Assembly: GCF_018709685.1 (NCBI RefSeq)
Contig: NZ_JABDHQ010000013.1
Coordinates: forward strand, 1 to 64,000
DNA length: 64,000 bases
Reading direction: 5' to 3'
From: Akkermansia muciniphila
Lineage (GTDB): Bacteria; Verrucomicrobiota; Verrucomicrobiia; Verrucomicrobiales; Akkermansiaceae
Shown: piece by piece, positions 55,059 through 62,977 of the stretch
Layout: each line of letters starts with the position of its first letter
Position numbering within the stretch: the first letter of the stretch is position 1
Notes under the pieces: model-generated
Seen by the model: the letters and a program-made list of their open reading frames with translations, nothing else
Databases searched by the model: none
Told to the model about the DNA's origin: nothing
Program-made: the position numbers and the translations under genes

Positions 55059-55078
55059 GTGGTAAATGAGGTGGCACA

Positions 55079-55107
55079 TATCTACCGGAGATGGCCCGTT
55101 GTGGCAA
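55079..55107 (-). promoter_or_regulatory. Sigma-70-type promoter of tRNA-Thr
   Basis: On the minus strand TTGCCA (55107-55102) and TAGATA (55084-55079) are 17 bp apart. The -10 box ends 21 bp before the tRNA 5' end. It resembles the promoter of tRNA-Ala at 5979-6007. Confidence 0.6.
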
Positions 55108-55153
55108 GCCGAAAATGGGGTGGCACGTTGAGCGCGGCCCATTTTTAAATGCT

Positions 55154-57289
55154 TCAGGATTCAAACAGGGAGCCCTGTTCCAGCGCGGGGCCGGAAGGGG
55201 GCTCTTCCTGGTCCGGAGCCGGGGAGGCCTGCGGCGTTTCCGTGTCCGGCGCGGGCGTGCTTTCCGCCTGTGCCGCTCCGGGGGCGGGGGATTCTTCCTC
55301 CGCTTCCTCATCCCCGGATTTGGCCGGAGGCATGATGCGGGAAACGCGTTCCACCGGATGCTTGGTGATGATGTTGCCCTGCGCGCCGCGGTTTTTGATC
55401 CTTAGTTCCGAGAAGTGGAACGGCCTGACCAGGTTACGGAGTTTCAGCACGGCCTTCAGGTACACGTTCACGCTGATCTGGGCGCTGTTTTCCTCCGTCT
55501 CATGCACGGAGAAGTGGAAGATGCGCGTTCCCTTGGTTCCCAGCGTAAGAGGGTATTCCTTGTCCCGGGTGAAGCCGCCTATGTGGAAGCGTTTGGCGTA
55601 CACCGGGCCGTCCCTGCCGTCCCGGTAGATCAGATTGAAGACGGGGTCGTCATCCTTCTTGATTACGGAAATATAAAGGGGGTTTTTACCGGCAAAGAAT
55701 TTGTCCTGAATGCGCACGATCTTGAGTACCCCCGTGCTGTCGATGACCAGCACGTCGTCCAGCGTGGAGCACTTGCAGACGGGGTTCCCCTTCTTGACGC
55801 CATAGCCGGCGAAGCCTTCTTCGTCAATGTACAGCGTTTCATTGGCCACGGCCACCTGGGCGCGGTCCACGGAGCCGAAGGAGGAGATTTCCGTTTTCCG
55901 GGGATAGGCCGCGCCGTATTTCTTGCGCAGGGACTCAAACCAGCGGATGGTGAACCTGGTAAGCTGGCTGAGGTTCTTCTGCGTCTGTTCAATGTCCGCC
56001 TCAAGCTGCCGGATGTGCTGGTCCGCCTTGAACGCGTCAAACTTGGAGATGCGCTTGATCTTGATTTCCGTGAGCCGCACCAGGTCGTCCCTGGTGATGG
56101 GGCCGCGCAGTGAGGCGGCAAAGGGCTTCAATTCCCGGTCAATGGTGCCCAGCACTTCCTCCCATGTCTCGGAGTCTTCAATGGAGAGGTAGATGCGGTT
56201 TTCAATGAAGATCTTTTCCAGGCTCGCCTGGTGCCATGCCTCGTTGAGTTCCTTGAGGCGCATTTCCTGCTCCTGCCGCAGGATTTCCCTAGTGGAGTCC
56301 GTGTTGTAGCGCAGGATGTCGCTCACGCACATGAACCTGGGCTTTTCCTCCACAATAACGCAGGCGTTCGGGGAGATGCTGACTTCGCAGGCGGAGAAGG
56401 CGAACAGCGCTTTTCTGGTCTGCTCCGGGTCCGCTCCGGCGGGGAGGTGCACCAGGATGTCCGCGTGCTGGGCCGTATTGTCCTCAATGCGGGCAATTTT
56501 AATTTTTCCCTTCTCCGCGGCGGAGACGATGGAGTCAATCAGTATTTCCGTAGTGACCCCGAAGGGTATTTCCGTGATGCGGAGGAGCTTTTTGGATTCC
56601 GTAATGATACGCGCCCGGATGCGCACGCGGCCCGTGCCGCGTTCCCCGTCCCGGTAATTGGTGGCGTCCATCACGCCTCCGGTAGGGAAGTCCGGCAGAA
56701 GCTGGAAGGGCTGTCCGCGCAAATGGGCGATGGAAGCGTCAATCAGCTCATTGAAATTATGGGGAAGAATTTTGCTGGAGAGCCCCACCGCAATACCTTC
56801 CGCCCCCTGGGCGAGAAGGAGGGGGAATTTGACGGGAAGGCTGACCGGTTCCTTGTTCCTGCCGTCATAGGAAAGCTGCCATTCCGTGACCTTGGGGCTG
56901 AAAACCACATCGTGGGCAAAGGGGGTGAAGCGCGCTTCAATGTACCGGGAGGCCGCCGCGGGGTCTCCCGTCAGGATGTTGCCCCAGTTCCCCTGCGTGT
57001 CGATAAGCAGTCCTTTCTGTCCCAGCCCCACCAGCGCGTCCGCAATGGAGCGGTCGCCGTGCGGGTGGAATTTCATCGTGTCGCCCACGATATTAGCCAC
57101 TTTGTTGTAGCGCCCGTCATCCAGCCGGTCCATGGCGTGCAGAATGCGGCGCTGCACGGGTTTGAACCCGTCATTGATCTTTGGCACGGCCCGTTCCAGG
57201 ATGACGTAGGAGGCGTAATCCAGAAAGTAGTCGGCATACATGCCTTCCACGGACTGGCTCGCGGGAGCAATGTGGGCGGGTTGAGTCAC
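55154..57289 (-). CDS. parC: DNA topoisomerase IV subunit A-like protein
   Basis: A 711-residue type IIA topoisomerase A subunit, from a GTG start at 57289. The N-terminal breakage-reunion domain holds PKINDGFKPVQRRIL, TMKFHPHGD and the catalytic pair Arg115-Tyr116 in AAASRYIEARF. A coiled-coil tower and a beta-pinwheel C-terminal domain follow, then an acidic, proline-rich tail (about 665-711). The lack of a clear GyrA box and the length fit ParC/TopoIV-A rather than GyrA, as in other Verrucomicrobia and Bacteroidetes. The B subunit is not in the window. It decatenates chromosomes. Confidence 0.9.
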   Translation of the reverse strand: MTQPAHIAPASQSVEGMYADYFLDYASYVILERAVPKINDGFKPVQRRILHAMDRLDDGRYNKVANIVGDTMKFHPHGDRSIADALVGLGQKGLLIDTQGNWGNILTGDPAAASRYIEARFTPFAHDVVFSPKVTEWQLSYDGRNKEPVSLPVKFPLLLAQGAEGIAVGLSSKILPHNFNELIDASIAHLRGQPFQLLPDFPTGGVMDATNYRDGERGTGRVRIRARIITESKKLLRITEIPFGVTTEILIDSIVSAAEKGKIKIARIEDNTAQHADILVHLPAGADPEQTRKALFAFSACEVSISPNACVIVEEKPRFMCVSDILRYNTDSTREILRQEQEMRLKELNEAWHQASLEKIFIENRIYLSIEDSETWEEVLGTIDRELKPFAASLRGPITRDDLVRLTEIKIKRISKFDAFKADQHIRQLEADIEQTQKNLSQLTRFTIRWFESLRKKYGAAYPRKTEISSFGSVDRAQVAVANETLYIDEEGFAGYGVKKGNPVCKCSTLDDVLVIDSTGVLKIVRIQDKFFAGKNPLYISVIKKDDDPVFNLIYRDGRDGPVYAKRFHIGGFTRDKEYPLTLGTKGTRIFHFSVHETEENSAQISVNVYLKAVLKLRNLVRPFHFSELRIKNRGAQGNIITKHPVERVSRIMPPAKSGDEEAEEESPAPGAAQAESTPAPDTETPQASPAPDQEEPPSGPALEQGSLFES

Positions 57290-57345
57290 GGACGCAAATA
57301 TTAAAGGAATTATTCCGGAGGGGCAAGTGCGATCTCCGGAAAGAA

Positions 57346-57380
57346 AATAACCGGCTTCCCGTTAAGAAAAGCCGGTTATC
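57346..57380 (-). terminator. Terminator of the HTH gene
   Basis: ATAACCGGCTT (57347-57357) pairs with AAGCCGGTTAT (57369-57379). On the minus strand it runs into TTTTCTTT, about 25 bp past the stop at 57405. Confidence 0.85.
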
Positions 57381-57404
57381 GGGAAAAGGAATGGAGACCT
57401 ATAA

Positions 57405-57785
57405 TCAGGCTTGCCTGGCCGTCAGCCTGTTTTTGAGTTCCTCTGCTTCGGCGCGGAGGGTGTCAAGCTTGGCTGTCTGGGCTTCAAGGTCGGCAATTTC
57501 TTCCAGTACGGCGGCCAGGCGGCGCAGGTCTGCGGGCTGGGCCGCAGCAAGAGGCTGCGCTTTGGGGGCGGCTGTGTTTTTGGTGCCGGGCTTGCGGCCG
57601 CGCTTGGCCTTGGTGGCCTTCATCCAGCTGGAGATGGTCACCGTGCTGATGCCGTAGCGTTCAGCGGCTTCTTTCTGGGCGCCCCTTTTGTTCTGGGTTT
57701 TCCGTTCGGCAATGAAATCAAGAACGGATTGTTTTTCTTCAGGCGTATAACGCCTCTTGTTTTTGGTGCTGTCGTTGGAATTCAT
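57405..57785 (-). CDS. Helix-turn-helix, transposase-like DNA-binding protein
   Basis: 126 residues. The N-terminal part reads RRYTPEEKQSVLDFI, then AAERYGISTVTISSWMK, a homeodomain-like helix-turn-helix of the type seen in transposase N termini. A basic AT-hook-like patch KRGRKPGTK follows, and the C-terminal 40 residues form a coiled coil (LEEIADLEAQTAKLDTLRAEAEEL). There is no catalytic transposase domain and no inverted repeats were seen, so it is more likely a domesticated regulator or nucleoid protein than a mobile element. Confidence 0.75.
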   Translation of the reverse strand: MNSNDSTKNKRRYTPEEKQSVLDFIAERKTQNKRGAQKEAAERYGISTVTISSWMKATKAKRGRKPGTKNTAAPKAQPLAAAQPADLRRLAAVLEEIADLEAQTAKLDTLRAEAEELKNRLTARQA

Positions 57786-58157
57786 GATAATTGACGAGTG
57801 GTTCTTTGTTTAATAAAAGCTTCGGGGGGTAGCAAGAAAAAAGAGCATGTATTTTGACATGATTTAAAAGACCGTTTAAATAAAGGTCGCATATTCTTGA
57901 GATTCAGTTATGGCTTCATTTTTTATTCACGTTTTTTATCATTAAAAAATTGCATTGTTTAACAATTTGTGCAAAGGCCTTTGAAGGATGTTTAAGCGTC
58001 TTTTCATTTTCCTCTCTGCATGAAGTCTTTTTCCGGGATACCTTTTTAAATCAGAGGTTCCGGGGCGCTGCGTGTCCGTTCGTCAGCCGGGATTTTGAGA
58101 TTGCAGGGCCGCGGAGATCATGTAAAATCACCCCAATCTTCCAGCCATTTTATCATC
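57786..58157. other. AT-rich divergent intergenic region
   Basis: About 370 bp, clearly richer in A and T than the neighbouring genes, between the HTH gene (minus) and the TolA-like gene (plus). No gene is seen. It must carry both promoters. No boxes could be assigned with confidence. Confidence 0.4.
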
Positions 58158-60479
58158 ATGACAGATCAGCCAGAATCGCCGTCTTCTCCAGAGGCTCCCA
58201 AGTTACGCCGCCGTCTCGTAACGGCAGCTCCCCCCGCAGCGTCCAAGGTAAAGTTTGTTTCTCCTGCCGCGGAAGGCGTGGAGGTTGCCAAACCGCGTTT
58301 CCTTACTCCTGAATTGCAGGCCAAGCTGGTTCAGGAGCAGGAAGAAGCCGCGCGCCGTGCCGCGGAGCAGGCAGAAGCGGACAGGATTGCCGCGGAAAAG
58401 GCCGCCGCCGAACAGGAGGCCGCCCGCATTGCCGCGGAAAAAGAGGCTGCCAGAATAGCCGCGGAGGAGGAAGCCGCCAGAATCAAAGCGGAGCAGGAGG
58501 CCGCGGAAGCCGCGCGGATTGCCGCGGAAAAGGAAGCGGCGCGTATGGCCGCGGAGGAGGAAAGAGCCCGTCTTGCCGCGGAACAGGAACAGAAGGAAGC
58601 CGCCTCCAAGCCCATGGCGGACCCTGCCGTGGACGCCCAGATCCAGGATGCCCTGGCTAAAATAGCGGAGGCTCAAAAAGCCTTGGCGGATGCCCAGGCC
58701 GCCGCTCTGGCGCAAGCCGCTGGCGTGGCGCCCGCGCCCGCCCAGGAACCGGCCCCCGCTGCTCCGGAACCAGCCCCGGCGCCCGCCGCGGGTACCGTTC
58801 CCAAATTAAAAGTTTTCAAGACGGCTTCCGCTCCCGCCCAGGCGGAGGAAGCGCCTGCCGCTGCCCCGGATGAAAGCTCCGTGCCCCGGCTCAAGGTGCT
58901 GAAATCCCCCCTTGGCGCAGCTCCTGCGCCTTCTGTAGCGTCTGCCGCCTCTTCCCAGCCCGTTCCTGCCGCGGCTGCTTCCCCCACCGGCAGCATTCCC
59001 CTGCCGGGCACCGGCGGAATCCAGCCGCCTGCCGGAACGGAAACCGCCCGGGAAATGGTCGCCTCCGTGGATAAGTCCAAATCCCTGCTGAGGGGCGTGA
59101 TTTACGGGGTATGCGTTCTAGTGCTTGCCGCCGGCGGCGTGGGGATTTACGCATGGCATACCAACAGCAAGAAAGACCAGGTGGAAGGGGAAAACGCGCG
59201 CTTGAACGCGCTGGTGGTGGAAGGCGGAAAGCTGGGCCGCAGCCGCCTGTTTGATTCCAAAAACCTTGGCCGTGTTCCGGACGTGAAAGTCGTGCCCAAT
59301 GCGGAGGACGCCGCCCTGCTGCTCTCCAATATAAGGGGCGTCAAGGGGAACCGGGAAAACTGGCCCGGAGCCGCCCACCTGGTTTCCATCATGGCCCAGA
59401 TGGATGACAACATTGCCCGCCAGGTAGTGGAGGACATGAAGAAAAACGTCGGCAAGTACAGCAAGGAAAAATACTCCATGATGGTGACGCTGCTGGCCAA
59501 ATCCTCCAGCCCCGCCATGCGTGACCTGCTGAAGGACCTGTACGCTTCCATCAGCGAGAGCAAGAACAAGAAGATTCAGGACAAGCAGGCCGTGGTGCTC
59601 AAGTACATGCGCTTTGCGATGAAGCTGGACGACCTGGACGACATCATGAAGATTCTCCAGCAGAAGGATGCCTCTCCGGACCTCATTTCTTCCGCCTTCC
59701 GCACGGCCCGCTACCTGATTGACGAGGCCCCCCCCGCCAAGCGCACGGCCCTGTCTGCCAAGCTGCTGCAGTACCAGAAGAGCATGCCGGAGGAAAACGT
59801 CAAGATTCTCTACAAGCTGCTGGCCCGCACCGGGGACCCCAAGGTGCTGGACATGATGGAAAAGAGCTACAAGGAAGACCCCAAGAAGGCCCTGGCCATC
59901 GTCACCGCCTGGGGGGACTGGAACACGGATGACGCCGTTCCGTACCTCTTCAAGGCCTGGAAGGATGAATCCCTGCATGAACGAGTGCGCTCCCAGGCCC
60001 ATGATTCCATTCTCCGCGTGCTTTCCGTGGACCGTGACCGGGATGACAACGCCACCCTCAAGCTGTTTGAACCCCTCATTGCGGACGCCAAGACGAGCGA
60101 ACGCCGCCAGTTCCTGGTGTCTGCCTTCAAGAGGCTGAGCAACCGCCCCTATGTGATCCGCCTGCTGGGCCGCATCAAGCAGACGGCGGAAGACCACAGG
60201 GATGAAGTGGAACCCAAGTTCCAGGCCGCGGAGGAAGCCCTGTTCAAGGCGGAAGACAAATTTAAGGCCAACCCGAACGATGCCGCCGCCAAGGCTGATT
60301 ATGAAGCCAAGGAAAAGGTTTACAATGAACTTGCCAGTGAAAAGACTGGGGAAGACAAGGTAATTGCGGCGGTGGAAAAAGCCCTGGAAAAGGTTAAAAA
60401 GACGCCCGTTCCCACCCAAAAAGCCGCCTCCGGCGACGACAGGGAGGACGACGAGTCTTCCGTCATCAAGACCATTTAG
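58158..60479 (+). CDS. TolA-like coiled-coil membrane protein
   Basis: About 773 residues from MTDQPESPSSPEAP. Residues roughly 55-155 are a continuous alanine- and glutamate-rich helix of the TolA type (AARIAAEKEAARIAAEEEAA and similar). A proline/alanine-rich linker (about 200-290) repeats VPKLKVFK / VPRLKVLK. A membrane helix follows (GVIYGVCVLVLAAGGVGIYAW, about 313-333), then a charged helical domain with HEAT-like character that fills the C-terminal half. The orientation and function are unknown; length and layout resemble envelope-spanning scaffolds. It has its own terminator. Confidence 0.72.
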   Translation: MTDQPESPSSPEAPKLRRRLVTAAPPAASKVKFVSPAAEGVEVAKPRFLTPELQAKLVQEQEEAARRAAEQAEADRIAAEKAAAEQEAARIAAEKEAARIAAEEEAARIKAEQEAAEAARIAAEKEAARMAAEEERARLAAEQEQKEAASKPMADPAVDAQIQDALAKIAEAQKALADAQAAALAQAAGVAPAPAQEPAPAAPEPAPAPAAGTVPKLKVFKTASAPAQAEEAPAAAPDESSVPRLKVLKSPLGAAPAPSVASAASSQPVPAAAASPTGSIPLPGTGGIQPPAGTETAREMVASVDKSKSLLRGVIYGVCVLVLAAGGVGIYAWHTNSKKDQVEGENARLNALVVEGGKLGRSRLFDSKNLGRVPDVKVVPNAEDAALLLSNIRGVKGNRENWPGAAHLVSIMAQMDDNIARQVVEDMKKNVGKYSKEKYSMMVTLLAKSSSPAMRDLLKDLYASISESKNKKIQDKQAVVLKYMRFAMKLDDLDDIMKILQQKDASPDLISSAFRTARYLIDEAPPAKRTALSAKLLQYQKSMPEENVKILYKLLARTGDPKVLDMMEKSYKEDPKKALAIVTAWGDWNTDDAVPYLFKAWKDESLHERVRSQAHDSILRVLSVDRDRDDNATLKLFEPLIADAKTSERRQFLVSAFKRLSNRPYVIRLLGRIKQTAEDHRDEVEPKFQAAEEALFKAEDKFKANPNDAAAKADYEAKEKVYNELASEKTGEDKVIAAVEKALEKVKKTPVPTQKAASGDDREDDESSVIKTI

Positions 60480-60502
60480 CCGGTTTTACCAACCGTATCC
60501 GG

Positions 60503-60534
60503 AAACCGGAGGGATGCATCCCTCCGGTTTTTTT
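60503..60534 (+). terminator. Terminator after the coiled-coil gene
   Basis: A perfect 28-bp palindrome (AAACCGGAGGGATG and its complement, 60503-60530) runs into seven T. Confidence 0.9.
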
Positions 60535-60689
60535 GTGCAGAAGAACCGTATGGAACGCCGCAGTCCGTTGCGGCAGGTGAGAGGAAACCGGGAGTCAGAG
60601 AGGAAAGAATCCGGAAAGGGAGAAATCCGGCGGTTAAAAAAGAGCGGCTTCGTCCGTGTTTTTGTTCCGGAGCCGCAGAAGCCTGCGGC

Positions 60690-60950
60690 GCTCCATGAAG
60701 GACGGGAAGGCTTCATTCCCCGCTGGATGTGTTCCATTCAAACCGTGGGAAAACAGTCCCTTCACTGTGTCCCTTGATGGCCGTGCTGCCGGGAGCGGGG
60801 GCTTCCCAGCCCTTGTAGAAACCCTCCGCAGGATAAGGGTTTGATTCATTCGCCTTTCAGGCTCATTCACCCTGCGGGCTCCAAGCCTCCCTTTCCGTCC
60901 AGCCGTAACGCGGTTTCCCGGTCCTTGCAGGAGAATTCCTTCTCTGCGCC
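60690..60950. repeat. Mosaic intergenic repeat, copy C
   Basis: The 576-bp gap between 60480 and 61055 has no gene. At 60690-60765 lies GAAGGCTTCATTCCCCGCTG through TTCCATTCAAACCGTGGGA; at 60772-60820 TTGATGGCCGTGCTGCCGGG through GCCCTTGTAGAA; at about 60865-60930 CCCTGCGGGCTCC through CCGTCCAGCCGTAACG and CGGTTTCCCGG. All three blocks occur in copy B in a different order and orientation. Parts also match copy A. Confidence 0.75.
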
Positions 60951-61055
60951 TTGGCGGGTATTTCATACCGGAACATCAGATAGGTTCCGGTATTTTCCAT
61001 GGCCGCATGCGTGCCGGGAAAGGGCAGCCTTCCTTTCTCCGGAAGCAATCCTCCC

Positions 61056-62306
61056 CTACAACAGCAATCCCGCCTGGTACACCAGCGTAGCTGTCAGAAA
61101 GCCCAGCAGCGTCAGACCTGCAAATTGGGCCAGCGCGAACCACCAGGTGCCTGCCTCCCGCTTGGCGACGGTGACGGTGCCGATGCAGGGCAGGGCGATG
61201 AGGCAGAACATCATGATGCTGATGCCTTGCAGCGGGGTGTAGCTGGCCTTGAGCCGGGCGTTCAGCGTCTGCTGGGCCGCGGGGCCGGAGTCCCCGTCCT
61301 GTACGGCAAAGAGGATGCCCATCTGGGTGACGAAGATTTCCTTGGCGGCAAAGGCGCCCAGCAGCGCGGAATTGATTTTCCAGTCAAATCCGGCCACTTG
61401 CGTGACGGGTTCCATCCAGTGGCCTATCTGCCCGGCGTAGGATTGCTCCATGGCCGCGGCGGCAGTCGGCGCGGCGCCTTCCTCCGGCCTGGGATAGGTA
61501 TTCAGGAACCACAGGATGATGGAGGCCCCCAGGATGAAGGTTCCCGCCTTCCGGACGTACATGAAAGCCCGGGACCACATCAGATAGCCCACCTTCCGGA
61601 GGGAGGGGAGGCGCAGGCGTTTCATGTGGTGGGGGGAGTCCCGCTGCACGGTTTTGAAAAACGTGTTTTTCAGGAGCCGGGCGCAGCAGAGGGCCAGCAG
61701 AACGCCGCTGGCGTAAATGCCGAACAGCACGGTAGCCTGCAACCGGGAAGGAAACAGGGCGGAGACGAACATCATGTAGATGGGCAGGCGCCCTGCGCAG
61801 CTCATCATGGGCAGTACGGCGATGGTGACCAGCCGGTCATTGCGCGCGCCAATCCTCCTGGTGGACAGGATGGCGGGAACCGAACAGCCGAAGCCCAGCA
61901 GGAGCGGGGCAAAGCTGCTGCCGTTCAGTCCCATGATTTTCATGATGCGGCCCATGAGGCGGGAGACGCGCATCATGTATCCGCTGTTTTCCAGCACGGT
62001 GATGGCCCCGAAGAGGAGCACCACATTCGGCAGGAAGGCCAGCACGCCTCCTACGCCGCCCACCACGCCTTCACCCAGCAGGGATTGCAGGCGGGGCCAC
62101 GGTTCCAGCATGCGGCTGGCCCAGATGCTGAACATCTGCGTGCCCGTCTGGATCAGTTTGACCAGGGGGTCCCCGATGGCAAAGCTCAGGAAGAAGATGA
62201 CGTAAACAATGCACAGGAAGATAAGAGTCCCCCATATCCTGTGCATCAGGACGGCGTCCAGCCTGGCTCTCCACCTGTTTTCCTGCGCCTCTGCCTCCCG
62301 TTCCAT
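61056..62306 (-). CDS. FeoB-like permease lacking the GTPase domain
   Basis: 416 residues, all of it the membrane half of ferrous-iron transporter FeoB. RWRARLDAVLMHRIWGTLIF is the linker and first helix. The family continues with GFGCSVPAILSTRRI, LPMMSCAGRLPIYMM and the second Gate motif LLGAFAAKEIFVTQMGI. The cytoplasmic GTP-binding domain (about 270 residues, G1 GxPNxGKT) is absent. The start at 62306 is real because an in-frame stop (TAA) lies one codon upstream. Iron transport would need a GTPase supplied in trans, or the protein has another role. Confidence 0.85.
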   Translation of the reverse strand: MEREAEAQENRWRARLDAVLMHRIWGTLIFLCIVYVIFFLSFAIGDPLVKLIQTGTQMFSIWASRMLEPWPRLQSLLGEGVVGGVGGVLAFLPNVVLLFGAITVLENSGYMMRVSRLMGRIMKIMGLNGSSFAPLLLGFGCSVPAILSTRRIGARNDRLVTIAVLPMMSCAGRLPIYMMFVSALFPSRLQATVLFGIYASGVLLALCCARLLKNTFFKTVQRDSPHHMKRLRLPSLRKVGYLMWSRAFMYVRKAGTFILGASIILWFLNTYPRPEEGAAPTAAAAMEQSYAGQIGHWMEPVTQVAGFDWKINSALLGAFAAKEIFVTQMGILFAVQDGDSGPAAQQTLNARLKASYTPLQGISIMMFCLIALPCIGTVTVAKREAGTWWFALAQFAGLTLLGFLTATLVYQAGLLL

Positions 62307-62466
62307 AAGTTACGGAGCATAAATTAGACCCTGCTAATTTGACAGGCAAGCTTAAAAATCACGGCTTTGCGGGAAGGCGTTTACGGATGCCGGAGGTCCG
62401 TTTTACGGGCTTGCGCCCGGGCCCTTTCCGTAGTTGCGCCCCTAGTCTCCGGAAGTCCGGCTCCCG

Positions 62467-62955
62467 TTAGCGGCGCATGGCCGCAAGTCCCTGGATGAAA
62501 AGGATGGCCGCCGCGCAGCCGAAGATCATGGAGGGGAGCCACTGGAGCATGTACAGCGGGTCCGTGGAGTCGTTCCCGTAAGAGGGGAAGATGAAGGCCA
62601 GGATTAACGCGACCAGGGCCAGTCCCCACGCCAGCCAGGATACGGCGGGGACGGGGTTGCCGGTTGCCGTGTTCATGGGCTGCCTGAGGATTTCTTCCCT
62701 GGAAGCGCGGGCATCGGCGTCCCGCCCGGAGGGCGACGGCTGTTTTCTTTTAACGGGAGGGAGGGCCGGAGTTTTCTTCATGGCGTTTTCCTCCTCCTGC
62801 CCGGAAGGGGAAGAGGGGGCTTCCCCGAAGGGAAGCCCCGTTTTAACGTGAATCAGAACGCCGCACGACGCGCAGCGCATGCCGGTTTTTGCATCCAGTT
62901 CAGCCGGGTAGGTGTACCCGTGCCCGCACTGGGAGCATGTGGCGGATTCTCTCAT
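62467..62955 (-). CDS. Zinc-ribbon membrane protein
   Basis: 162 residues. Two CxxC pairs near the N terminus (CSQCGHGYTY and CASCGVL) form a zinc ribbon. A basic proline-rich linker follows, then two hydrophobic helices (about 106-122 and 135-155). The short function-unknown family is common in Verrucomicrobia. It lies between the FeoB-like gene and the sulfatase gene on the same strand. Confidence 0.7.
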   Translation of the reverse strand: MRESATCSQCGHGYTYPAELDAKTGMRCASCGVLIHVKTGLPFGEAPSSPSGQEEENAMKKTPALPPVKRKQPSPSGRDADARASREEILRQPMNTATGNPVPAVSWLAWGLALVALILAFIFPSYGNDSTDPLYMLQWLPSMIFGCAAAILFIQGLAAMRR

Positions 62956-62977
62956 GATTCAGGTTGAATGGCTGTTA

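Noticed and set aside
60540-60966. Short open frames in the gap upstream of the FeoB-like gene
   Set aside because: They coincide with the mosaic repeat and share translated fragments with the other copies, so they are repeat sequence, not genes.
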